From positions 1 to 63,228 of the forward strand of contig JAEXYA010000056.1 of NCBI GenBank assembly GCA_023451825.1: a stretch of 63,228 bases of DNA. Direction: 5' to 3'. Each line of letters starts with the position of its first letter. Positions within the stretch are counted from its first letter, which is position 1. The position numbers and the translations under genes were made by a program. This stretch comes from Pseudomonadota bacterium. GTDB taxonomy: Bacteria; Pseudomonadota; Alphaproteobacteria; Rhizobiales; Xanthobacteraceae. The notes beneath the pieces were generated by a model. The model saw nothing but the letters and a program-made list of their open reading frames with translations. It did no database searches and was not told where the DNA came from. This document shows, piece after piece, positions 35,524-43,222 of this stretch.

Positions 35524-36207
35524 ATGCTACGCGTCGAAGTCTTCAAACAGCTCGGCCATTTCTCGCTTGATGTCGCTTTCACCAGCGAAGGCCGCGTCAC
35601 CGGCCTGTTTGGCTCGTCCGGCGCGGGCAAGACGTCGCTGGTGTCGATGATCGCCGGCCTGGTGACACCGGATCGCGGCCTGATCGCCATCGACAAGGCG
35701 GTGCTTTACGATCGCAGCAAGCATGTCGACCTACCGGCCTATCGACGACGGATCGGCTATGTCTTCCAGGACGCGCGGCTGTTTCCACATCTCAGCGTGG
35801 CGCAGAATCTCGATTACGGTCGTCGCATGAATTTCCTCAACCGCGACGATGCCGACGAGAAGCGCATCACCGACATGCTCGATATTGGCCATCTCATGCT
35901 GCGTCGTCCCGGCGGTCTCTCGGGCGGCGAGCGCCAGCGCGTGGCGCTCGGGCGGGCGCTGCTGGCAAAGCCGCGATTGCTGCTGCTGGACGAGCCGATG
36001 GGCGCGCTGGACGAAGCGCGCAAAGCGGAAATCATGCCCTATCTGATCCGCCTGCGCGACGAAGGCGACGTGCCGATGGTGCTGGTCAGCCACGATGCCG
36101 ACGAGATGCGGCAGCTGGCGACGAATGTGGTGCTGCTGAAGGGCGGGCGGGTCGTCGGCAATGGCGGGACGGACGTGCTGCCGAAATGGGTCGTGCCGGC
36201 GGCGTAG
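35524..36207 (+). CDS. modC: Molybdate ABC transporter ATP-binding protein, short form
   Basis: A 227-aa ATPase with Walker A GSSGAGKTS, Q-loop YVFQDARLFPHLSV, signature LSGGERQRVALGRALL, Walker B LLLLDEPMGALD and switch His (VLVSHD). The usual ModC is about 350 aa with a C-terminal TOBE/Mop regulatory domain; here the protein ends right after the ATPase domain. A separate Mop protein is encoded upstream at 33056. The start is 1 nt after the modB stop. Confidence 0.94.
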   Translation: MLRVEVFKQLGHFSLDVAFTSEGRVTGLFGSSGAGKTSLVSMIAGLVTPDRGLIAIDKAVLYDRSKHVDLPAYRRRIGYVFQDARLFPHLSVAQNLDYGRRMNFLNRDDADEKRITDMLDIGHLMLRRPGGLSGGERQRVALGRALLAKPRLLLLDEPMGALDEARKAEIMPYLIRLRDEGDVPMVLVSHDADEMRQLATNVVLLKGGRVVGNGGTDVLPKWVVPAA

Positions 36208-36245
36208 ATCTCGTAGGACGGGCTCAACCCATCCGACGATCTTCT

Positions 36246-38033
36246 TCACGCCCCCGACAGCACGCGCTTCAGCTTCCCCCGGAACGCCTGCGCGCGGCTC
36301 AATTGCAGCACCGGCTCCGGCTCGTCTTCCGGCAGGCGCAGGCCGACCACGTTCACGCGTCCGCCGCCGAGGCTGCGGGCGACGAGATCAATGGTGTCGA
36401 TCGGCACGGCGGCGCCGACCTTCGGCGCGCGATCGAGATGGATGTCGAAATAGTCCGCCAGCGTGAGCTGCGCCTGCGCGGGATCGATGGTGATGCCGTA
36501 GATCGCAGCGAGATCGCCCAATGTCGTTTCGCCCGGCACCATGAAGTCACCAAGCAGATGCGGGTCAGGTGCGGCCACCGGCGGCATATCGACGAAGAAG
36601 CGGTCGAGCGACTCCGCCTTTTCCGGCGGTGCGAGCAGATAGAGATAATCGCCGGCCGTAACCGGCGCAGCCTCTTCCGGCGTCAGGATATGCTCGTCGC
36701 GGATCACCAAGGTCGGCTTCGACCAGGACGGGATCAAACCGCGCTTCAGATACAGGCTCTTCGGCCGCACCGCATAGCCGACCAGTTGCTGTTCGAGCTG
36801 GCCGGGCAGGTCCAGCTCGATACGCCGCGGGCCGCGATCGGTGCGCGGCAAGGCCACATGCAGCAGGCGGGCGGCGTAGCCCAGCGTCCAGCCCTGAAAC
36901 AGCAGCGAGATGATGACGACGACGAAAGCGACGTCGAAATAGAGATGCGCATTGGGCAGGCCGACCAGCATCGGGATCGAGGCCAGGAAGATCGCCACCG
37001 CGCCGCGCAGACCGACCCACGACACGAACGCCTTTTCGCGCCAGTTGAAGCGGAACGGCTGCAGGCAGAGAAACACCGCCAGCGGCCGCGCGATCACCAT
37101 CAGCACCACCGCCACGGCGATCGCCGGCAGGATGCTGCTCACCAGCCGCTCCGGCGACACCAGCAGGCCCAGCATCACGAACATCACGATCTGCGCCAGC
37201 CAGGTGGCGGCATCGAGGAAAGTCACCACCGAATTATGCGCACGGGTCGGCCGGTTGCCGATCACCATGCCGGCGAGATAAACGGCGAGGAACCCCGAGG
37301 CATGGGCGATCTGTGCGAGGCCAAAAATGACCAGCGCCGCGGTGCAGACGAAGGGCGCATGCAGGCCCTGCGGCAGCGCCACGCGATTCATCGCCATCAC
37401 CACCAGCAAGCCACCGACCATGCCGATCAACGTGCCGAGCACGGATTCCTGCAAGAACTCCATCACCACATGGCCGGCCGAGGCATCGCCCAGCGACAGC
37501 AGCTTCACCAGCGTCAGCGTGAGAAATACGGCGAAGGGATCATTGGTGCCGGATTCCACCTCCAGCGTCGCGCCGACGCGCGGGCGTAGGCGCAGGCCCT
37601 GCGCATGCACCAGCAGGAAAACGGCGGCGGCATCGGTGGAGGCGATGACAGCGCCGGTGAGCAGACCCTCGGTCCAGCTCATGCCCAGCGTATATTTGGC
37701 GACCGGAGCCGTGATGAGCGCCGTGAGCAGCACGCCCACCGTTGCCAGCATCATGGAGGGCGCCAGCACGGCGCGGATGGCCTTGAAATGCGTCTTCAGC
37801 CCGCCGTCGAACAGGATCAGCGCCAGCGAGACGGAGCCGACCACATAGGCCGTCTTCACGTCATCGAAATGCAGGCCGCCGGGACCGGCTTCGCCGGCCG
37901 CCATGCCGATGAACAGGAAGAACAGCAGCAGCGGCGCGCCGAAGCGCAGCGCGAGCAAACTCGACAGGATGCCCGCCATCACCAGAACGGCGCCGAGCAG
38001 GATTGCGATACTGACTGAGTCGAGTGAGGCCAT
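36246..38033 (-). CDS. nhaP2: Potassium/proton antiporter, NhaP2/CvrA type
   Basis: A 595-aa CPA1 family antiporter. About 12 membrane segments (residues 5-400) with the ion-site region GAVIASTDAAAVF and VESGTNDPFAVFLTL, then GLRGAVAIFLASIPML. The cytoplasmic part holds a TrkA-C (RCK_C) domain (SLYLKRGLIPSWSKPTLVIRD) and a CorC/HlyC-like tail, the NhaP2/CvrA layout. The ATG at 38033 has GGAG close by. It exchanges K+ (or Na+) for protons. Convergent with modC. Confidence 0.92.
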   Translation of the reverse strand: MASLDSVSIAILLGAVLVMAGILSSLLALRFGAPLLLFFLFIGMAAGEAGPGGLHFDDVKTAYVVGSVSLALILFDGGLKTHFKAIRAVLAPSMMLATVGVLLTALITAPVAKYTLGMSWTEGLLTGAVIASTDAAAVFLLVHAQGLRLRPRVGATLEVESGTNDPFAVFLTLTLVKLLSLGDASAGHVVMEFLQESVLGTLIGMVGGLLVVMAMNRVALPQGLHAPFVCTAALVIFGLAQIAHASGFLAVYLAGMVIGNRPTRAHNSVVTFLDAATWLAQIVMFVMLGLLVSPERLVSSILPAIAVAVVLMVIARPLAVFLCLQPFRFNWREKAFVSWVGLRGAVAIFLASIPMLVGLPNAHLYFDVAFVVVIISLLFQGWTLGYAARLLHVALPRTDRGPRRIELDLPGQLEQQLVGYAVRPKSLYLKRGLIPSWSKPTLVIRDEHILTPEEAAPVTAGDYLYLLAPPEKAESLDRFFVDMPPVAAPDPHLLGDFMVPGETTLGDLAAIYGITIDPAQAQLTLADYFDIHLDRAPKVGAAVPIDTIDLVARSLGGGRVNVVGLRLPEDEPEPVLQLSRAQAFRGKLKRVLSGA

Positions 38034-38186
38034 GGGGCTCCGACGGCGGAAACGCTTGCAAATCAATGCTTATCGTCGCGCATCCGTGACGCCAAACACT
38101 TTCTGCCCAAGGTTGAGCTGGTGGTATGTTTGCTGCGAATTTGGTGGCATCACGGCAACGGTGAAAAATGAGTGTCACATACACGG

Positions 38187-38306
38187 CCCCTCATCCTGAG
38201 GAGTGCGCCCTTGCGCACGTCTCGAAGGATGGCTGCATGCTCTGCGCCCCGCCAACTCATGGTTCGAGACGCCCGCCAAAGGGGCGGGCTCCTCACCATG
38301 AGGGGC
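38187..38306. repeat. Palindromic repeat (CCCTCATCCTGAGGAG family), first tandem copy
   Basis: Begins cccctcatcctgaggagtgc and ends ggctcctcaccatgaggggc; the inner cacgtctcgaaggatgg and catggttcgagacgcccg are also inverted relatives. A second copy follows at 38330-38448. Both lie in the 495-bp gap between nhaP2 and the MscS gene. Confidence 0.92.
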
Positions 38307-38329
38307 GGAGTTGGGCGCCACACACTTCG

Positions 38330-38448
38330 CCCTCATCCTGAGGAGTGCGCCCTGGCGCACGTCTCGAAGGATGGCCGCAAGCTCCGCGCTCCGAAAACTC
38401 ATGGTTCGAGACGCCCGCCGAAGGGGCGGGCTCCTCACCATGAGGGGC
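38330..38448. repeat. Palindromic repeat (CCCTCATCCTGAGGAG family), second tandem copy
   Basis: Near-identical to 38187-38306 in the same orientation, 23 bp further on. The rest of the 38034-38528 gap shows no gene. Confidence 0.92.
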
Positions 38449-38528
38449 GAAGCTTGGTACGTGACAGCACTCCCACCCGCATGTGACCCTCCACCTCATT
38501 CGAATCAAATCCCCGCGAGACCGCCGCG

Positions 38529-39851
38529 ATGCTCGACTTCACCGCTGCCCATACTTTCGTTTTCGAAACGACGAAGACACTGGGCGCCGAGTTTGCGTCC
38601 CCCTGGTTCTATCTCCAGTTCGCACTGATGCTGGCTGCGGCGGGCCTTGCCGCGGCCGTCGCATCGCTGGTCCGCGCCAAAATTGACCTGACATCACTGG
38701 TGATGGAATGGCCGGCGCCGCTGCGGATGTTCGTCCGCGTGCTGGTCGATAGCATCGGCACCGCCGCCTTCGTCGTCCTCACAGTCATCGCCCGCGAAGT
38801 CATGCTGAGCACAACTTTGCCGGGTCGCAGCTACCTGCTCGCGGTTGTCGCAAAGATGGCGCTGGCCTGGCTGGTGATCCGGCTGGTCACCAGCATCATT
38901 CACAACCCGCTGATCGTGCGGCTGGTGTCGATCTCCGCCTGGTGCGTGGCGGCGCTGAGCATTCTCAACCTGCTGGCCCCGACCATCGCCTTTCTTGACG
39001 GCCCCGGCATCGAGCTCGGCGGCCTCCGGTTGACGCCGCTGCTGGTCATCAAGCTGGCGGTGCTGCTGGCACTGGCGCTGTGGGTCGCCAACCTCATCAG
39101 CAATTTCCTCGAAAGCCGGATCCGGCAGTCGCATGACCTGACGCCATCGGTGCAGGTGCTGCTGACAAAACTTGTGCGGCTGCTGATGATGGTGTTCGCC
39201 GTGGCGCTGGTGATGGGCGCGGTGGGCATCAATCTCGCCGCGCTCGCGGTGTTCTCCGGCGCGGTCGGCGTCGGTATCGGTTTCGGCCTGCAGAAGATCG
39301 TCGCCAATTTCATCAGCGGTGTGATCCTGCTCGCGGATAAATCCGTGAAGCCCGGCGACCTCGTCACCATCGGCGATTCATCCGGCCGCATCAGCGCGAT
39401 GAATACGCGCTATATTTCGGTGGCCGCCGGCGACGGCCGCGAATTCCTGATCCCGAACGAGGACCTGATCACCAAGAAAGTGGTGAACTGGACCTATACG
39501 GACAAGGACACGCTGGTGAAGGTCGCCTTCGGCACCAATTACGATGCCGATCCCCGCCTCGTCTGCAAGCTCGCCATCGATTGCGCGGCTGCGTCAGCGC
39601 GCGCGTCCACCGTGAAGCCGCCGAACTGCCTGCTCGGCGAATTTGCCGAGACAGGGATGCGCTTCTCGCTGACCTTCTGGATCGACTCGCCGGATGGCAT
39701 GGATGCGGTGAAGAGCGAGGTGATGCTGGCGCTGTGGGATGCGTTCAAGCGCGAGGGCATCCGCGTGCCGTATCCGGTGCGCGAGATCAAGATCCGCGGC
39801 GGCGCGCTGCCGGTGGAGACGGTTGCCGAAGTCACGGGCGGGCCGGAATGA
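38529..39851 (+). CDS. MscS-family mechanosensitive channel
   Basis: A 440-aa membrane protein with extra N-terminal spans, a pore helix region ALAVFSGAVGVGIGFGLQKIVANFISGVILL (Gly/Ala-rich TM3) and the MscS beta domain DKSVKPGDLVTIGDSSGRISAMNTRYISVAAGDGREFLIPNEDLITKKVVNWT (typical spacing). It should open under membrane tension and release osmolytes. The stop overlaps the sfsA start (ATGA). Confidence 0.93.
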   Translation: MLDFTAAHTFVFETTKTLGAEFASPWFYLQFALMLAAAGLAAAVASLVRAKIDLTSLVMEWPAPLRMFVRVLVDSIGTAAFVVLTVIAREVMLSTTLPGRSYLLAVVAKMALAWLVIRLVTSIIHNPLIVRLVSISAWCVAALSILNLLAPTIAFLDGPGIELGGLRLTPLLVIKLAVLLALALWVANLISNFLESRIRQSHDLTPSVQVLLTKLVRLLMMVFAVALVMGAVGINLAALAVFSGAVGVGIGFGLQKIVANFISGVILLADKSVKPGDLVTIGDSSGRISAMNTRYISVAAGDGREFLIPNEDLITKKVVNWTYTDKDTLVKVAFGTNYDADPRLVCKLAIDCAAASARASTVKPPNCLLGEFAETGMRFSLTFWIDSPDGMDAVKSEVMLALWDAFKREGIRVPYPVREIKIRGGALPVETVAEVTGGPE

Positions 39852-40567
39852 AGCTGCCGCTGGATCTGGTGCCGGCGACATTGATCCGCCGCTACAAGCG
39901 CTTCCTCGCCGATGTCGAACTGGCCGACGGCACGATGATCACCGCGCATGTGGCCAATCCCGGCGCCATGATCGGACTGCAGGCGCCGGGCGCGCGGGTG
40001 TGGCTGTCGCTCTCAGCGAGCAAGACACGAAAACTGCCTTATTCGTGGGAGCTGGTGGAGGCCGATTTCGGCAATGGCCCGGAACTGGTCGGCGTCAACA
40101 CGATCCACCCCAATGCCATCGTCGCCGAGGCGCTGGCGGCGGGTGCAATCCCCGAACTCGCCGGTTACGCCAGCATCCGGCGCGAGGTGAAATATGGCGA
40201 GAAATCGCGTGTCGATTTCTTGCTGGAGCATCCGGACCGGCCGCCCTGCTATGTCGAGGTCAAGAACGTTCACATGATGCGGCAGCCGGGCCTCGCCGAA
40301 TTTCCGGATTCCGTGACCGCCCGCGGCGCCCGGCATCTGGAGGAACTGGCGGCGATGGTCGCGCTGGGCGCCCGCGCGGTGCTGCTGTTCGTGGTGCAGA
40401 TCGGCTCGAGCCGGCGGGTGGCGGTGGCGCGGGATATCGATGCCGCCTATGGCCGGGCATTCGACAGAGCCCGGGACGCGGGGGTGGAGACGCTGGCTTA
40501 TACCTGCGTGATCGACCACGGGGAGATCGTGCTGGCTGGGAAAGTGCCGGTGGTGGATCATCTGTAG
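39848..40567 (+). CDS. sfsA: SfsA family protein (sugar fermentation stimulation)
   Basis: A 239-aa protein with a DNA-binding-type N-terminus and a nuclease-like fold: FLADVELADGTMITAHVANPG, SWELVEADFGNGPELVGVNTIHPNAIVAEAL, RVDFLLEHPDRPPCYVEVKNVHM (the D...ExK pattern) and FPDSVTARGARHLEELAAMV. Starts in the MscS stop codon. Its own TAG stop codon lies inside the terminal GTAGGGTGGG of a palindromic repeat. Cellular role poorly known; the E. coli name comes from maltose metabolism. Confidence 0.95.
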   Translation: MKLPLDLVPATLIRRYKRFLADVELADGTMITAHVANPGAMIGLQAPGARVWLSLSASKTRKLPYSWELVEADFGNGPELVGVNTIHPNAIVAEALAAGAIPELAGYASIRREVKYGEKSRVDFLLEHPDRPPCYVEVKNVHMMRQPGLAEFPDSVTARGARHLEELAAMVALGARAVLLFVVQIGSSRRVAVARDIDAAYGRAFDRARDAGVETLAYTCVIDHGEIVLAGKVPVVDHL

Positions 40568-40652
40568 GGTGGGCAAAGGCGCCCTTGCGGCGTGCCCACC
40601 GTCACATGCCGCGCGGGTGCTGGTGGGCACGCTTCGCTTTGCCCACCCTACA
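40563..40652. repeat. Palindromic repeat (GGGTGGGCAAAGGCGC family), copy 2
   Basis: Ends tgtagggtgggcaaaggcg and cgctttgcccaccctaca. The TAG at 40565-40567 within it is the sfsA stop codon. Related to 13542-13591. Confidence 0.92.
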
Positions 40653-40749
40653 GCTACGGCCCCGAGTTCCCCACCTTTACCTTGCACTGGCCACCCCGAT
40701 CATTAAATTAGGGCTCCATCATCTCCTTGTCACAGCACCAGATTTTCCC

Positions 40750-41565
40750 ATGAGCTATACCGACGCGTCCGACACCGCCCTGCGCAAGACGGGCCAGATC
40801 AAGCTGCACAGCCCGAGTGCCTTCGAGGGCATGCGCAAGGCCGGCGCGCTGGTCTCGGAATGCCTGGATGCGCTCACCGATCTGGTGAAGCCGGGCCTGA
40901 TGACCTCGGCGATCGACGATTTCGTCCGCGAATTCGCCTTCAGCCACGATGCCTTCCCGGCGACGCTGATGTATCGCGGCTATCGCTTCTCCACATGCAC
41001 CTCGATCAACCACGTGGTCTGCCACGGCATGCCAGAAGCGCGCGCGCTGAAGGAAGGCGACATCGTCAATATCGACGTCACCTTCATCGTCGACGGCTGG
41101 TATGGCGATTCCAGCCGCATGTATGGCGTCGGCGTGCTGCCGCGCAAGGCGGAGCGGCTGGTGGAAGTCACCTATGAATCGCTGATGCGCGGCATCGCGG
41201 CGGTGAAGCCCGGCGCCACCACCGGCGATATCGGCCACGCCATCCAGAGCTTTGTCGAACCGCAGGGCATGAGCGTGGTGCGCGATTTTTGCGGCCACGG
41301 CCTCGGCCGCCTGTTCCATGACGAGCCGAACATCATCCATGTGGGCCGCCCCGGCGAAGGCGTGCAGCTAAAGCCCGGCATGTTCTTCACCATCGAGCCG
41401 ATGATCAATCTCGGCAAGCCGCATGTGAAGGTGCTGTCCGACGGCTGGACCGCAGTGACCCGCGATCGCTCGCTGTCGGCCCAATTCGAGCACACCGTGG
41501 GCGTGACCGAAACCGGCGTGGAAGTATTCACGCTATCCAAGCGGCATAACGAGAAGCCGCTTTAA
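40750..41565 (+). CDS. map: Methionine aminopeptidase, type I
   Basis: A 271-aa enzyme that removes the first methionine from new proteins. The metal ligands appear in IVNIDVTFIVDGWYGDSSRMY (two Asp), FCGHGLGRLFHDEP (His), FFTIEPMINLG (Glu) and SAQFEHTVGVTE (Glu). The start at ATG 40750 gives MSYTDASDTALRKTGQIKLHSP, the usual alphaproteobacterial form without zinc finger. Convergent with the cupin gene, overlapping it by 4 bp. Confidence 0.96.
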   Translation: MSYTDASDTALRKTGQIKLHSPSAFEGMRKAGALVSECLDALTDLVKPGLMTSAIDDFVREFAFSHDAFPATLMYRGYRFSTCTSINHVVCHGMPEARALKEGDIVNIDVTFIVDGWYGDSSRMYGVGVLPRKAERLVEVTYESLMRGIAAVKPGATTGDIGHAIQSFVEPQGMSVVRDFCGHGLGRLFHDEPNIIHVGRPGEGVQLKPGMFFTIEPMINLGKPHVKVLSDGWTAVTRDRSLSAQFEHTVGVTETGVEVFTLSKRHNEKPL

Positions 41566-41945
41566 GCGACGGGGCGCTCGGATGCGTTCTTCATGCCCGC
41601 GACGGGGGTGATGAAGAACAACCGCACCGGCGCCAGTGTCCGCTGCGAATGCCACAGCCCCGCCGGAATCTGCGCGACATCGCCCTTCTTCACGGTGCGG
41701 CGGACATCGCCGTCCTCGGTGATCAGGCACAGCTCCGCCTCGCCTTCGAGATAATACAGCAACTCGTCGCCGCCGGGATGGCATTCCCAGCCGGTCTGGC
41801 CGGAAAAGCTCACCAGGCCCATGGCGCTACCGTTCAAGCTGCCCAGCACCTGCATGCAGCGCATGGCGGTGGCTTCGTCGATGCTTGCCGACACTTCGGT
41901 GACCGGCAATTGCTGCATCAGCTCCTCGATCGAAAACACATTCAT
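41562..41945 (-). CDS. Small cupin-domain protein
   Basis: A 127-aa single cupin barrel: GWECHPGGDELLYYLEGEAELCLITEDG (motif 1, with only part of the metal-binding His/Glu set: H-PGGDE) and GDVAQIPAGLWHSQR (motif 2, His kept). It could bind a small ligand or act as an isomerase/dioxygenase. Last gene of the eight-gene minus-strand run; its ATG overlaps the MFS stop (ATGA). Confidence 0.8.
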   Translation of the reverse strand: MNVFSIEELMQQLPVTEVSASIDEATAMRCMQVLGSLNGSAMGLVSFSGQTGWECHPGGDELLYYLEGEAELCLITEDGDVRRTVKKGDVAQIPAGLWHSQRTLAPVRLFFITPVAGMKNASERPVA

Positions 41946-43222
41946 GCGTTAGAGCCCTTCGACAGCAGGGCACCTGCCTCAACGTCCTGCCGGCTGGCTT
42001 CGCCGCGGCTCGCCAGCATCGCGGCCGCCAGCGCCAGCAATGCCGCGGCGATGCTGACGCCGTATCCGGCGGCATAGCCCGCTGCCGCGGCCATCGATGT
42101 GGCGCCGCTGGCGGCGGCGATCTCGCCGAACACATTGGCGCTCTTGAACGCAGTCATGTCGGTGCCCGCCTGCCGTCCGCGCTTGGCGAACAGCATCATG
42201 ATGGTGAAGCCTGCCACGGACGCGAGCCCCGCCCCCGCCGCGCCCAGGGCGCGCAAGGCGATGACGGTGACCATATCGGACGGCAGCCAGCCGAAGGCGA
42301 TGGCGAGCAGCGCCAGCGACGATACGCCCAGCGCGACCTGCGACAGCGCCAGGCACAGCCACGGCCCCAATCGCGCCACCGCCCATGGCGCGACGCCGCA
42401 GCCGAGCACCAGCATGGCCAGATGACTCGACGTCGTCAGCGAACCGATCTGACCGAAACTCCATTGCCGATCGACCATCAGCAGCTTGGTCAGCGACGCC
42501 TGCGAGGTGTGCGCGGCGGCGAACAGGATCGCCACCACCAGCACCATCCCGAAACCCGGCCGGCGCACGGCGAGCAGCGAAGCTCGCGCATCCTTCGCAC
42601 GGCGGGCCACGACATCCTCGCGCCACAGCCAGGTGGGGATCGCACACAGCAGGAGCAAACCGGCAAGGCCGTACAGCGCGATGCAAATTCCGACCTGCCC
42701 CGCAGCCATCAGCACACCGCCGCCGCCGACGATCATGCCCATGATCATGCCGGCCACCGCGAGCGTGTTCGCGCGCAGCAGATCGCGCCCCTGCAGGCGC
42801 TCGGCTGCGAGGCCGTCCGTCGCGATGTCCTGCGTGGCGGCGAACACCGAGGCCAGCGCGAACAGCGCGATATGGATCGGCGCCTGCGCCACCGTCATCG
42901 GCACGGATGCCATGGCGATGACGGCGCCGATCATCAGCAATTGCTGCGACAGCAACCAGGTGCGTCGGCGCCCGACCGATGCGATCCAGTTGTTATCGAC
43001 CACCGGGCTCCAGAGGAATTTGAGCACCCAGGGCAAGCCGACCACCGGCAGCCAGGCCAGCATCGCCAGCGACGCGCCGGCTTCGCGCAGGATCGCCGGA
43101 TAGGCGCTGAACGCCACGCCGAGCGGCACGCCCTGCGCGAAATACAGCGCACCGGTGAGGAGAACGACGAAGCCGGACCGCCGAGCCGGATCGTCAGGCG
43201 ATGTGATGCCCACGGCTTCCAT
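41942..43222 (-). CDS. MFS transporter, AmpG/RhtX-FptX (siderophore permease) type
   Basis: A 426-aa carrier with about 12 spans. The N-terminal GALYFAQGVPLGVAFSAYPAILREAG, WLPVVGLPWVLKFLWSPVVDNNW and AATQDIATDGLAAERLQG are the pattern of the RhtX/FptX and AmpG group, single-protein inner-membrane importers often encoded next to TonB receptors. It starts 1 nt inside the TonB-receptor stop. Likely carries the same compound that the receptor brings through the outer membrane. Confidence 0.85.
   Translation of the reverse strand: MEAVGITSPDDPARRSGFVVLLTGALYFAQGVPLGVAFSAYPAILREAGASLAMLAWLPVVGLPWVLKFLWSPVVDNNWIASVGRRRTWLLSQQLLMIGAVIAMASVPMTVAQAPIHIALFALASVFAATQDIATDGLAAERLQGRDLLRANTLAVAGMIMGMIVGGGGVLMAAGQVGICIALYGLAGLLLLCAIPTWLWREDVVARRAKDARASLLAVRRPGFGMVLVVAILFAAAHTSQASLTKLLMVDRQWSFGQIGSLTTSSHLAMLVLGCGVAPWAVARLGPWLCLALSQVALGVSSLALLAIAFGWLPSDMVTVIALRALGAAGAGLASVAGFTIMMLFAKRGRQAGTDMTAFKSANVFGEIAAASGATSMAAAAGYAAGYGVSIAAALLALAAAMLASRGEASRQDVEAGALLSKGSNA

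Noticed and set aside
36212..36238. Short sequence cgtaggacgggctcaaccca after modC resembling the CGTAGGATGGG family
   Set aside because: Only 27 bp and without a clear second arm; probably a degenerate remnant, not listed as a repeat.
38187..38448. CRISPR-like array
   Set aside because: Only two long copies, palindromic and nearly contiguous, with no regular spacers and no cas genes.
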